From NCBI GenBank assembly GCA_905221605.1, contig CAJNDS010000044.1, positions 43,501-107,500 on the forward strand: a DNA stretch of 64,000 nucleotides. Direction: 5' to 3'. Source of the DNA: Symbiodinium natans. Lineage: Eukaryota; Sar; Dinophyceae; Suessiales; Symbiodiniaceae. The position numbers and the translations under genes were made by a program. Below are positions 17,542-29,590 of this stretch, piece after piece (position 1 is the stretch's first letter; every line of letters begins with the position of its first letter). The notes beneath the pieces were generated by a model. The model was not told where the DNA came from. It made no database searches and worked only from the letters and a program-made list of their open reading frames with translations.

Positions 17542-20500
17542 CAACATGTCCCATGAAGATGGAAGAACTGCCAGGGTCTAGGGCTTGGGGCTTACAGGCA
17601 CCGGCGTCGCCTGGCAACCGAGGAGTTGAACCAGCCATTCTGGGGGGTTTAGGGGGGTTTAGGGTTCATACTGCACATGGTCCCTTATGCCTTGTTTAAA
17701 AAAGTTCTGAAGTATGTGCCGCTGCCTCAAAGGTCGTTTAATCCCTTCTACAAGGATCCCCAAAATTAGGGTTACTCCCAAATATAGTAGATTCCCGGGT
17801 ACAAGCCCTGGAGGCTCCCCAAGCCAGAACACTCCTACCAGCAGGAGGTGGAGAGATCGCTGTTGGCCCCAGTTCCCCATGCAAATGGCCCTTCGCGGAA
17901 AGGGGAACGACCTGGAGGCTTTGGTCAGTAAGATGTGCTTCAGCTGCACATTCGGTCATGGCCCATGCATGGCAAGGTAGTGCGGGGTTCCGATGCCCTG
18001 CGCCTTCGGCGGGACGGAGTCGGACTCCCTGGGTGCACCTGGCGGGAGGGTGGCTACCAATGAACCCTCGTCCGTGTTGCTCATATCTGAAAGGCCGATG
18101 ATGCAACACCAACATGTTACGAGTAGACTGTGAGGACGCGCGTGAATGAAGAGAAAGCTCTTTTACCTTTTTGGAGTTTGGTCTTCACTCGCAACTCCTT
18201 CGTTGCACTGGCAACCAACAGATAGAAGAGTTTTGGCAACAACATCTGGAGACTTTTGGGGCGTTCACGACGACTCGTCGTACTGAGAGTGGGAGTAGTT
18301 GAGCGGCTTGCAATCCATTCTCGTTTCACCGCCTACCATGCCTATGTACAACGCTGCCCAGTAGTTACTTGCTGCTCGAGTAGCAGGTTCTCTTGTAGCT
18401 CTGAATAGCCTTTTTGCCGTTGCGAGAGCAAACGGGGTTGTGTGTGGCTCCGTTCCTCGCAGTGAGCTTGCTTTCGCTTTTGCAAATTTCACACCGACTG
18501 GCAACAGACCGCCCACTGAATCACTGACGCATAAAGGGGCCCGCTACCAAAAAGCAAACTTCCAATCTTTCTGTTGTGAATGTTTTCTGTGCCCCAAAGG
18601 TTTGCAAAACTTGAGCATGTTCTTTTGGGTCCTTGGGCGCGTTCATTCGGTCACATGCGTTTCACTCATATTCTTCGAACTCGGCTTTTTGATTCAATTT
18701 ATTTCTAAAAAAAGGTTATCGTAGCGCCCGCGGTTTGTGTAAGTCTGCTTCTTGGTCTGAGTTTGCCTGTGCTTGAGATTTGAGAGCTGCGTCCGAGTTT
18801 ATTGTGCGCGAGTTTGTATAAGTCTAAGCGTGATTGGACCTTCGGTTCTGAAGCACAGGTGCTCTTGAGTTGGAGGCAAAGAAAGCGCGGAAAGTTTAGG
18901 TTAAGTTTCCGGTGCTTTTGTACGAAAGGATTGCACAATGGAACTTTTCAATAAAGTGGGAAACAAGACAAAGTTACAAAGTTGTACTTCCTGAAAAAGA
19001 TCCAGTTTTTGTTTTTCAGACAGTTTTGATTTTTTCCTTGTTTTCCCAGCAAGAAAACTTCCTTAGGTGCAGTTCTTTTTCAAAAATGGTGATGTCATTG
19101 TGCCAATTGGCCGAGACATCCATGAAACCTTCCATGAACTAATTTTGCATTAATCGAAAGACATCGGGTCAGCCTCAGTTGTGAAGCACTTTGATGAGAG
19201 CACGTACCGAATGTTTCCTTTTTATTGTCAAGAATGGTCGAACGGCCTTTGTTTCAAACCTGCCGAGAGAAAGACGAAAAGACGGAGGAGAGAACGAAAG
19301 AGGTGGACCTCATTCGTAGATGCAACGTGAGTGTCTGGCAAGTACCTGTCTGGCTCGATAGCCCCTGCTGTGTACAGAGCATGAATCAACAAGAACAGCT
19401 GAGCAAGATAAGACAGCCAAGCGCTCGAACGCAAACAACATCCATTTGGGGTCCCGCAGCAGCAGACGCAAGACTTCCTCGGCGGATTCGTCATGTCATC
19501 ATCCTCATCCTGCTCTTTCTCTCGGCAGGATGGTCACGCCGCAGGACGAGTGTGTTTAACGTCCACTCCGGCACAAGCTGTCGGCACATGCGTGTGATTG
19601 TGGACTGGAGTGAAGTTCACGTGTTGTGTAGGGAGTGCTAGCTTCGTTTGGAGTCCCAACGTTTGGATATGATTTCAGCAAGCGTGCGAAAAAAGCATGG
19701 TGAAGCAGCGGTGACCAGCATTGCTCAATGAAGACTGTTGAGACTTGCTTTGCCTTAGCACGCTGATCGAAACACTTTTGAGGGATTTGGGTGGCTTGGG
19801 GCCTTAATCTGGGGCTTTAAAGCTCTGTTCGCGTTCTGGGTGGATCACTGTCGCTATACGACACAGCTTTTATGACAATGTGTTCACAGTGATAAACGTG
19901 GCTGCGTCGGTGCCTTTGTTTCCGGGCGGCCAAGCGAGAAAAGAATCTGCAGGATGCTTTACGTTGAGGCCACAACACAACCAGGCTGAAAAATCACAAG
20001 CATGTGTCGCAGTCGTGTACCACAACACACCACCAAAGCCGGTTGTCACGACACAAACACATAGCACTTTGATTACGTAAACTCGGCCGTAGAAAGTTTG
20101 AAGCCCGGTTTTGTGTTGAGATTTGTTAAGCACCTGGAGTTTGTTCACACAATCTGTTTGATTGCTTCTCCGATTGTAGTGTTGGCTTCACTCAGCTTTC
20201 CTTCAGGCCCCAGCGCGAGAGGATTCGCCGGCCCGCACAGAAGAGGTGCGGGAAGATGGGCAAGTGCCACGGCAAGTGCCACAGCAAGCTGGGGATGTGC
20301 CGGGAATGCACTGGGAGTGCTGGAAAGCGGGTATATTGGCAGGTTCGTTAAGTTTGAACTTTCGGGTTTAAGCCGCGGCATCTGGCGAACATGCGTGCGA
20401 GGATACTCAAATATTCCACATCAACTGTGGAAATTCATGTCTGGCAGTGCCGAAGCATGGCAGGAAGCGGCATGTTTGCTCAAAGGGCCCTGTGCATACG

Positions 20501-22864
20501 CATCTTTTCCCGAGAATGCAACCATCTCATTTGGCGAATCAGGGCTAACGTCAAGACCACCCTGTAGTGATGTACAGTTCCCTGAAAGCCAGAGACAATC
20601 AAAAAAGCCAGTGCCTTTTATGTAGCACCAACTCTGTTCGTAGTTGTCCCCTCTTGCCTCGACTTGCGCCGATGTTCTTGAAGTTCCTTCTGAAGTTGCC
20701 TTGTGTCTCGGAGTTGCCACTGGACAGTCGTGACTGCCTCAACAGATTCAAGGGCCGAGTGATTCTGATTGTCGTTCTCTCTGACTGCTTAGTGCTGCTT
20801 CCCTGCACTTAAGTGGTTCAATAGCTTGTTCTTCGTGATACGGTCAAGCTGCTTCAGAAACTTTGCAGGCGCTGCCGAGCTGCACGAATACTTGACACAC
20901 TGAATGGGACAGCAAAATACAGCACTCCGGATCATCTGGGCGATCCCACTGCCGGAATTTCAAAGCCTGCGCTCGAGGCAGCTCGTAGACACTAGCTGAG
21001 CAGTGCTTGGATCGAAAAGGAATCGCAAAGTATTCGGGCAATCCGATCTTTTCAGCGTTTAATGTCTCTGTCAAAGTCATTCTCAGTCTTTGGACGTCTG
21101 ACGCAATCCAAGGTATGTTCGCCGCAAACAAAAGCCTTTGGTGACTCCTATGTGTTTGGCCTTCCATCTAGAATCTCCTAGAATCTCCGGGACCTCGTAG
21201 AGTCTCCCGTGGAATCTCCTAGAGAGCTCTGATAGCTGCTATGCGAGAGCCACGTTGGGGTCTTTGCACTCTTGGAAGGTGCTGCGATTGGCAGAGCATG
21301 GCGCTTCGGTCCTTTGCCTTGGTTGCCCAGAAGGTCCGTGGCACGTCCGTTGGCACATGTGCGAGGTTTCTTGCAGAGGAAGTTGCGTTTTCCGTCCTTT
21401 CCAAGCCTTTCTAATCTTTCTAGTCTTTCCCATATGGAAAGTCTTTTGCAGTGGCGGATTGCGAAGTGTCATAGCAGTGAAGTCCCATTCTTGTATCCCC
21501 AAGGACCATGACATGACATGTCACGAACGACTCGGAGTAATGGCAGCAATTACTGCCGCGACTCTACTTGCATCGATCCGCTTCTCACCTTTGCACACAT
21601 GCCTTTTGGTCAGCTGTTTCTGTGTTGCTGTATCTTCTTCTTCTGAGACTTCTGACAGTTTCATTACGCTTCTCGGATACGAGCGAAGCGTGTACCCGAC
21701 ATCTTTTGCCCTCGCGCTCCTTGATGCCGGGTCTTTCTTATGCTTAAACTCATTTTGTGGGTGTTTTGCGTGGGTGTTGAAAACTTGCGGGACCGTACCT
21801 GATCGTGCATTCTCGGCATTTCTCTGTTTCGAGATGCTTCGAGGTTCTGTTGGGGTCACGAGTGCCAGTGCCAACCGACCCCGGAATCCCAGACGTTAGG
21901 ATGTCAACAAACCATGTAACAGCCGCATGTTCGTCGCTGGAAGCCCAGCAGCAACGGACACAAGTATGTCTTTGTTCTATGCGATTCGATTTGCAGCTTG
22001 CCATGGATGCAAGAAGGCATGCTTTTTGGCCTTGACTATGCGGCGTGGTCCGTTGGGCCCCGGCCGCATGGTCGCAAGGACCAGGCAAACATTGCTGACC
22101 ATCGTGCCAAATCTCGCTTGGAGAGCTTGTCCGTGTGTCCGAGTTGGACAAGCTTGAGGTTTATGGGTGTGAAACTGGTGCCGCCGGGGCTTCATTATCT
22201 TTACTGCAGCGCAAGTGCGGGTCTCGTTACGAGCACCGCATGCTCACCTCTCTCTCTGTCACTCTCTCCTGTTTTTGTTTCTCTCTCTTTCTCTCTTTCT
22301 TTCTTTCTGTATGTCTTTCTTTCTTCACAACTTCAAGGTGCTGCAGAGGACGTGGGACTTGCTCGCAGCGGCTTCTTCCTCCACTTGAGGCGGACTGAGC
22401 TGTGCTTCACTCACAGCTCTGACTAAAGTTGAATTTTCTTTGTTGTACTAATGGAGCTGTGCTTTGCTCAAGAGACAGACGGACAGACAGGCAGACTCGT
22501 CGACTTTTTCATTGAAGTCGCAGAACAATAAAGTCCACTGCAGAGATGGATCTTCGAGATTCGGCCATTTAGTTGTGAACTTTGGTCTTACTTGAAACAT
22601 ACAAGCTACAATATGCAAAGCTATGTTGGCAGCCAATGACATGACAGTTTGCAGAACTGTCAGACACCGCAGAGACTGCATTGTCTGTGCACCACCATTG
22701 CAGCTACGCCCGTGGGCGGCGATGAGTGTTCAGGATGACGAAATAGGTCTGCTGGGCACTTGGCAAGGCGAAGCATGGCGCAAAGATAGAAAGAGAACAC
22801 CGAACTGCGAACTTTTTTTGGCTCACAAGGGCATCCAGGGCTGTGGCACGACAAGTATGCGCAG
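17542..22864. other. Mostly non-coding DNA; one small N-terminal-like frame
   Basis: Over 5 kb without a convincing gene. The best candidate is a 38-codon ATG frame at 21298-21414 beginning MALRSFALVAQKVRG, rich in Arg, Ser and Ala like a mitochondrial presequence; alone it is weak. A Cys/His-rich opening at about 20255-20350 (KCHGKCHSK) is likely chance. The CT-rich patch 22240-22330 and the poly-T words near 18960-19030 are simple sequence. The 139-codon frame at 19225-19641 has no recognisable feature. Confidence 0.35.
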
Positions 22865-25819
22865 GCCCAAGGACGTGGCCGTGTTCCGCTGGGATCCAGA
22901 GGGCGAGGACATTGTAGACTTTGCTTCTAGCCACGATGGGGAGAATGCCGGAAGTGCGAAAGAAAGATGAAAAAGGTTCTCATTTTTCCAGAAAGCTCGT
23001 TTCGGGGTGCAAGGAGCTCACACGACCTAGCCGGCGCCTCGGGTCTGAAGCGAGACGTCGAAGGTGGTTTAACGCGACCCTGGCGGCCCTGTTCACCTTT
23101 CCAAGCTGCAACCGGTGCAAACCCGGCGCAAATCCGGTGCAAACTGTGGGAGGCCCCGACGAAGAACTTCGGTATGCGGACGGTGCTCGGAGCTTCGACT
23201 TCGACCGGAACCTTGGCCCCTGGGCGCCATGAGGTGTTCTTGAGAGCAAAAACAGAACAAATCTGGAAAAGCGAGGTCCCTACCCGCTGGAGCTGCGGGA
23301 GCCCTGGGCGGAGCTCACGCGGCACGTGCGGGGCTCGCAACCTCTTCGCAAGTTCATCTCCTCGTTTCCTCATCGTTGCCTCCTGCCCCATCGTTTCATC
23401 TCATCGTTTCCTCATTTTCATCTTGTGTCGTTTTGTTAAACGTGAGGCGACGGCGGAGCTGGCCGCCAGGATCGAGCCGGTCTCGGGCCGAGTCCGCTCC
23501 AAGCGCGCCGAGTATGACGCCCTGAGCTTAGTTAGCGTTCCAAGAACTCCGAGAAGCTCGCGGAAGCTCTCTCTTTCTAAAACTCACTCCATCTCCCTTC
23601 TTTTCTTTCCCTTTGAGGAATGATCATGTTTGTACTTGCATGAGCAAAGGATGTCAGTGTGCTGTTTTCGTGTGTGTTTGTTTTTCGAATTTCTTTGCAC
23701 TCGAGGCCCCTCCTCAAAGCGCTGAGAACGAGGAGCAGGATGGGGACGAGGCGGCTTAAAAAATCACTGAAAAAAGTAGACCATGTTTGGGAACTCTGTG
23801 TTGACACCCCCAGAAAAAGCTGCGCCTCTCTTGGAACTGGCGGAACTTCTCACGAGAGGTCATGGCAGATGCAAGGCGGGTGTGTGTGTGTGTGTGTGTG
23901 TCTGTGTGTTCTCTCAGAATTGTTCGCAGACACGTTCGAGTGCCAGGAAGGGAGCTACCATCGAGTCAAACAGCACCACGCCTCGATGTGATCTCTGAGT
24001 GTAGTGAGTGTAGGAGTACCGCCGAGTACCGCCGTTTTCGTTTTCACATCCTTTCAGCTTTTCAAGGCTCGCTCTTCTTCTCATCCGTCCCACGGGTGCG
24101 GAAGGCCTGAGACACGACGAGGAGACTCAGAGCCGATCGGAGAGAGCCTGGTCTGATAAGGGACGCACCGCTGCCGAGATCACGCAGCACTGGCCCCACC
24201 TTTGCGGTCTGCACCTTTTGTAACCTTTCGTTTTGTGGACTAAAGCATCCCTGAAATGTCGCGAGAACCGAGGTTGCACATGGACCGCACAGTGCAGCTC
24301 GAGGACCTCAACACCAGACTGTCCATCTCCTGGAACCAGTGAACGACCCGATGTGTCCCAATTTGACTCCGAAGTGTGCTCACCATGGCAGGAAATGCTG
24401 GAGCGGGAGTACTCGGGCAATGAACTGGCCATGTTGGGAGTCCCTTGGGCCTGACGAGAGTGTGGCGGAAGTGTCACACCACGAGTACCTTTGGAGGCTC
24501 TCCCCACCCGAGGAACTGCAGCTGGCTTACATCGCCTTCCTCCTGGGACAAAACGCCGATGGCTTCGATCAGCCTGGACCACAGTTTGCTGCAGTCGCAG
24601 CTCACCGCAGAGCACCACAGATCACCGGAGAGAAGAGGCCCCGAATACGAAATAAGTTTGCCGGGTCAGAATGTTCGCCATTTTCAAGCCGCTTGCATTC
24701 AGCTGTCAGCTCGCGTTGCTGTGTGTTTGCTTTCGTCTATTTTCTCGCATTTTCTGAGGTGGCGTGCTTTGTTGCAGCTGCTGTGCAGCTGCGAGGAGGC
24801 TGCTCATCGACGATCTGAGCCAGAGTCCTACTGACAGCGTTGAGCAAAAGTCAGCTGAGTTCTGGTGCGACTATTGGGACCTAGACCGAAGCTGGTTCGG
24901 GCCTCTCAGAGCCTGAAAGGGCTGCAGAATGCGGGGATACGCGAGGTTGTACGCGGAGCTGCTGAGGGCTTTCTTCGCTCAACTGAGCCAGGCAAGCGCC
25001 CACTCCGCATCTCTTTCGTCTCTTTCGTCTCTTTCGTCTCTTTCGTCTCTTTCGTCTCTACAGTAGCTTCTTTCTTGTTCCATGCTTTTCGACTGTTCTC
25101 AGGCACCTGCAGACCTCTTCGGAGACGACCTGACCAAGGCAACACATGTCAAGTAACTCATGTAGGCACAAGTTGAGTAAGCATCGGTGAACACAAGTTG
25201 CAAACATCTGGTGAGAACGTAGTGAAAACACAGCAGACGTCGTAACGCGATGAAGCTTCAATGTACTTGCGCTGGTCCGAGTGGTAGGACAACTTTCTGG
25301 GAAGCTGCACGCTGTCCCTCCTGGAGATCTGTGAAGAGGCAGATCACATGTGCAGCAATTTCTAATCAACTCGCGAAGCTTCTCAACACCTGTGTTTGTA
25401 AGCATATGCGTTTCTTGTGCGTTTCTTGTCTTGTTGTGCAAGATTTTGCCCGGGCACGGCTCTTTGAGCAATGTTCTTTGGACAGTTTTTGACTCAGGGG
25501 CCGGCCAAGCTGCGAAAGCGCTGCGCCAAGCTCCGGCCCGGCTTGCCCGGGTTCAGAGAGCACTCCGAGTGGAGAGCATAGTGGAGAGCACTCTGAGTGG
25601 AGATCTGAGTGGGACTGCTCTCAGAGAGCGTTGAGATTTTTTCGGGGGGAATGTGCCCAGAACGCAGCTCGCAGCGAACGCAAAGCAGCGAACGTGGAGA
25701 GTTTGTGCGAGATTGTCTGCAGGCAGCTGGTAGAGGAGAAGTTTGGCCTTTCGACCCAGGCCAGAAGTTTCATCCAGCCTCCGGCTTGGGCCGCTCACCC
25801 GAAGAGGCCCTCACAGTAG
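22865..25819 (+). CDS. Unrecognised multi-exon gene
   Basis: A series of short, well-formed coding segments on the + strand, most preceded by AG. They are about 22865-22927 (PKDVAVFRWDPEGEDIVDF), 23153-23227 (PDEELRYADGARSFDFDRN), 23272-23354 (RGPYPLELREPWAELTRHV), 23447-23527 (ATAELAARIEPVSGRVRSK), 24256-24340 (VQLEDLNTRLSISW before GTGAAC), 24393-24452 (EMLEREYSGNELAMLGVPW), 24490-24590 (YLWRLSPPEELQLAYIAF), 24850-24912 (EFWCDYWDLDRSWFGPL), 24929-24993 (RGYARLYAELLRAFFAQL), 25101-25139 (APADLFGDDLTK before a GC donor) and 25680-25819 (ANVESLCEIVCRQLVEEKF to TAG). Composition is hydrophilic and acidic/basic with few Cys. I do not recognise the family, and the segments may belong to more than one gene. 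Confidence 0.45.
25009..25064 (+). repeat. 9-base tandem repeat TCTCTTTCG
   Basis: About six units of TCTCTTTCG at the end of, or just after, a coding-like segment ending near 24993. It reads SFV SFV in one frame, but lies where an intron polypyrimidine tract before the exon at about 25101 would be expected. Confidence 0.8.
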
Positions 25820-25887
25820 CCTATCCATAGCATCAACATCCGTCTCAACCAAAAACACCTTCTCCCCAGAGCCATTGTGTTCTATGA

Positions 25888-25972
25888 AGTTCAATTGTAT
25901 TCTATTCCCTTGTATTTCCTTGTATTCCATTGTATTCCATTGTATTCCATTGTACTCTATTGTGCAACTGAA
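25888..25972 (+). repeat. 10-base tandem repeat TATTCCATTG
   Basis: Imperfect units of TATTCCATTG and TATTTCCTTG in tandem. They begin about 70 bases after the predicted stop at 25819. Simple sequence, no coding value. Confidence 0.8.
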
Positions 25973-26752
25973 GAGGTGATGCGGGGTCAGATTTTGAACG
26001 GGCCAATCTGGAAACATGAACGCGTGCAAGGGCCGTAATGTTGGTTCGTTTGCTATTCTCTCTTTCTTGCCCTGACAAATTGGCGCCTTTTGATGTTGTC
26101 AAATCACACTTTGTTTTGTGATGTGTGCAAAAGCTGGGGGGCCCAGCGTGCGAATAGAGGTGCCGCATCTCCTCTCTCTCCTTCTCTCGCTGATTCCTTC
26201 ATGTTATTTGTTTAGAGTGGGATTGGGGTGTTTGTTTCAAGTTGTTAATCGACAAGGGCTGGATTGCTGAGAGGGACCACAGCAGGCAGATCCCTGCGTT
26301 GCGCGCTCGGGGGCAGCTGACGCTAATCAGAGGAACACTGAAAGAGCTCACTTGCGCGGCGCCCACGGGCTGAGAAAATGATTCCGATGACGGTTTGGGG
26401 GGGAACTTACAAGCAGCCCCTCTCCGAGTGTTGTCCTAGGCTGCAAGCGTCACACTACCCGTGTAGGACCTGCCAAGCTATATTCGCTGCCTGAGACGAG
26501 TGCATCAACTTATTCAGAATATGAACCCAACTTCAATATGGACCCGGAGCTTGTTTGCGGATTGTTTGTTCTTTTCAGCGATTTGCTTTCGAGTTTTGCA
26601 TACACTAGTATGCACTCATTCCCAGCTCCCGTGTGCATTTCGCACGGCCCCCGTGCTTATTCCGTGAGCGAAATCATGATCCAGCCAAGGTCCGCATTCG
26701 GTGGATCTGGGGAGTAAGCCTCCATTTCCTCTATATGTCTAGTAATATTTCT

Positions 26753-26795
26753 GCGCGAGCGCCGCCTCGGCAAAGGTCCCGAGGCGAATTGAGGG
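26753..26795. repeat. Minimal fold-back repeat (CGCCTCGG ... CCGAGGCG)
   Basis: GCGCCGCCTCGGC, a short centre, then CCGAGGCGAATTGAG. The arms CGCCTCGG and CCGAGGCG are reverse complements. The same outer sequences bound longer copies at 39451-39668 and 49493-49893, so this is the shortest member of that family. Confidence 0.55.
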
Positions 26796-26859
26796 TTCAC
26801 TACCGTTACTCATGGGAGTTCGAGCGCGCTAAGTTTTGCGCTGCCCTGATAAGTAGTGG

Positions 26860-26904
26860 TTTAGTCTGGTGCTGCGCCGCCCTCAGAAGTAGGAGCGCTG
26901 CTTG
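26860..26904 (+). repeat. Dispersed GCCGCCCTCAGAAG motif
   Basis: TTTAGTCTGGTGCTGCGCCG followed by CCCTCAGAAGTAGGAGC. Relatives lie near 39789, 39866, 43559-43598, 59224-59280 and 63488-63532, usually with a flanking (A)GTCTGGTT or GTTTGTC word. This indicates a short dispersed repeat family; its full unit is not defined. Confidence 0.5.
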
Positions 26905-27952
26905 AAATCCCAAACTACAGCCAATGCCTGCTGAAGCAGGGAGATGTTAGTAGGGGTGTTGGTCCGTCCAATGGCCCCAGTGCCGCCCACGCCGAGCGGA
27001 TCACGGTCCGACGCCCCTGGTAAGGAGGTGTCGTTTCGGCTTGGGGACGGCCCTCGGCACACACATTTCATGAGTCTGTCCAACGCATCTCCAACGCATC
27101 CCACGCCGCTGGGGGATGAGAGGGGTGGGGGTGGAGGGTGTGGTTCGACACGCCTTGTAAGTTGAGGAGGTGTTGTTGCGGGCACAGGCTATGAGTCCGT
27201 CCAACTGGCAGGAGTGGTATGGGGGCGAGGGATGAGCGGGGGTGGGCGGCGGGGTAGGACGCGTCAGGCCTCTGGCCACGGTGGATATTGATAATCGGGT
27301 TTCAAGCTATGCGTGTTGATGGCCCATTGTTCTTTGAAGCCAGCTTGCAGAATCGAGAAGGGGGTTGGGCCGGGAGGTGCCGATTTGGAAAGGAGGGAGG
27401 CAGATGGGACGGGTAGCCTTTCCATCACCACCGCCAGAGCGAACGTGAGGTGGTCTGTTGAGTTTCAAGCTTTTTTTGGCAACATCTCCTCTCTCATTTT
27501 TCTTTCTTTTTCTCTCCCTCTCTCTCTCTCTCTCTTTTTTTTTCTCTCTCTCTCTCTCTCTCTTGCTCCCTCTCTCTGTTCTCTCTCTCTCTCTCGCTCT
27601 CTCTGGTTGGTTGGCTGGTGAGGACCTTGCCCTGCTCGGTGAGGATGCCCCCGAGATCGTGGAGGCGCCCCAAAGAAAAAGGAAAGAAGAAAGGAAAGAG
27701 AAAGGAACGAGAAGCGTGGGGGGAAGGGGGGGAGGTTGTAAACGAAAGGATTCGTGGGGGCATTTTGTCGGAGGCATTCGCCCCACCTTTGCGCACCCGT
27801 TTTGCATTGCGTTATACCAATCGTGAGCTCTTGGTTGCTGTTGCTCTTGTTCTTGTTTTTGTGTCTTGTGTTCTCTCTCTTCACACTCTCTCTCTCTCTC
27901 TCTCCCTCTATCTCCGCAAGCCCGAACTCTTTTGGGGTTTATACTTATCGGA

Positions 27953-28053
27953 CTCTTTCTCTTTCTCTTTCTCTTTCTCTTTCTCTTTCTCTTTCTCTTT
28001 CTCTTTCTCTTTCTCTTTCTCTTTCTCTTTCTCTTTCTCTTTCTCTTTCTCTT
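27953..28053 (+). repeat. (TTTCTC)n array, about 17 units
   Basis: Near-perfect hexamer array. Reading frames through it are stop-free in both directions and account for several long spurious frames around 27307-28240. Confidence 0.95.
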
Positions 28054-28848
28054 GTTACACGTGGACTGGGTCGTCAGCGAGAGAAAGAGTGTTTGTCTTT
28101 TTCTTGTTCGTTTCTTGGGGCTCTCGGGTTCTCGCTTTCCTTTTGTCTTTAGCCGAGGCAGGCGCGGCGCCGGCTTCATTGCCGTCGCCCGTCTTCACGG
28201 ACATGGACTGAGAAGGAAGTACTTCTGTAGAGATTTGTAGAGTAGAGTCCTGAATTGAGGGGGGCTGAGGAGGAGACGATGCGAGAGGATCCTCTCTTTC
28301 TCGAGCATCTCGGAGTTGCTGCGACAGTGCTTGAAGATGCCTGAAGATGCTTAAGCCGCATCGCCGCAATCACACGCAGCAAAAGTCAACACGGCTTTAT
28401 GGGGAAGCGTTGCGCATGTTGCTGCGCGATGTTTTTGTGACTTTTTCGCTGACGGAATTGTTTTGTGGTTCGGTGTGACATGGGGTGACAGGAAGACGAG
28501 CTTCTTTTTGAGGCATAGGGTTTAGAGTTAACTTGTGTTAAGACCTCTTTCATCGCCGAAAGTCTCAAAAACTCAGCGACGTTGGGGCGTGATGCGGGTT
28601 AGTTTGCTAATAGACTGGAGCACGACTCGGGGGAGGGAGAGGCGAAATCCCGCTGCATGTTCAAACCTCCTCTCGTTGCTCCAATCTTCGATTACCGCTG
28701 CTGTGTTGAGCGTGGACACTGGACCGTGGATTCAGATGGCGACATGGTGCCTCGTCAGAACAAGACTTGTGCAATATTGTAACAAGTATTTTGACCAAAA
28801 AAATCTAACATGTTGTCGTCAGATGCACAGTGGCTGCGTGTTAAGGCG

Positions 28849-28911
28849 ATGGCGTCGCCTTGGGCGTGGTTGCTCCTGGCACTTGGTCAGCTCGGCCACT
28901 GCCAGATCAAG
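28849..28911 (+). CDS. Signal-peptide exon, probable first exon of the sorting receptor
   Basis: ATG at 28849 begins MASPWAWLLLALGQLGHC, a textbook secretion signal: a short n-region, a Leu/Ala/Trp core and a small residue near the cleavage site. QIK follows, and then GTGTGC as a splice donor at 28912. The next recognised exon of the vacuolar-sorting-receptor-like gene is at 31896, where the mature lumenal domain begins, so this exon supplies the expected missing N-terminus. The link is inferred from order and content; the splice phase to 31896 does not fit simply, so a small exon may lie between. Confidence 0.45.
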
Positions 28912-29379
28912 GTGTGCGAGCCAGACAAACCGAGAGCTAGAGAGAGAGTTGGCGCCTGGGCACGCACAAACTGATGCCAAGCCTGTTGCCAACTTCAGCT
29001 GAGCACGCAAGGGATAGTGCAATGGGCAGATAAGCCGAACATCCAGCCTCCGCACACCGCAGCACACCGCAGCACGCAGCGCGAAGCAGTCAGCTCGAGC
29101 CATGGACACCAGATGAGTAGCCTAGGGGGCAATACCCAGCCGACAGCAGCCCAGCTCTGTTCCGAAAAGTCCTCCAAGCTGCGGCCGTGCTGTCATCCTC
29201 AAGGTGAATGTATCTACCCCTGTTTCTGAGGCACTCAGTTAGGACTACAGTAGGTTAAGCAACATTTCGCACGCTTGATTGCTACTCACTGCAAAGCCCT
29301 TGAGCTCGAATCCAAGAAGCGCAGTTCATCCAACCGGTGAGAAACTCCAAACTCGTAGCGGAGCAGGAGATTCCCACAG

Positions 29380-29590
29380 GGGCGAGAGAGCGAGAGAGGG
29401 AGAGGGTGAGAGCGCGAGCACGAGCGAGAGCGCGAGCACGAGCGAGAGCGCGAGAGATGAGCAAAAGCCAGAGGGAGAGGGAAAGGGAAAGGGAAAGGGA
29501 AAGGGAAAGGGAAAGGGAAAGGGACAGGGAGAGAAAGAGAAACAGAGAGAGAGAGAGAGAGAAAGGGAGAGCAAGACAGAGTGAGAGAGA
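29380..29590 (+). repeat. GA-rich arrays including (GGGAAA)n
   Basis: Alternating GAGCGCGAGCAC-type units, then about eight GGGAAA units (29478-29525), then GA repeats. It lies in the first intron of the receptor gene model. Long open frames on both strands here are repeat translations. Confidence 0.9.

Larger units (their letters stand above)
25973..28848. other. Intergenic DNA with repeats
   Basis: No convincing gene. It contains a minimal fold-back unit (26753-26795), a copy of the dispersed GCCGCCCTCAGAAG motif (26860-26904), CT tracts at 27500-27608 and 27885-27910, and the TTTCTC array. The 290-codon minus frame over 27307-28179 is simply the array read as KRKRKR and SLSLSL and is not a gene. 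A weak patch near 28150-28210 (GAAPASLPSPVF) is not supported. Confidence 0.5.

Noticed and set aside
25888-25972. CRISPR-like or regularly spaced repeats
   Set aside because: Contiguous 10-base tandem units without unique spacers; an ordinary microsatellite. No CRISPR array was seen anywhere.
27307-28179. 290-codon minus-strand frame rich in KRKRKR
   Set aside because: It is the (TTTCTC)n array and CT tracts read in reverse; simple sequence is stop-free by composition.
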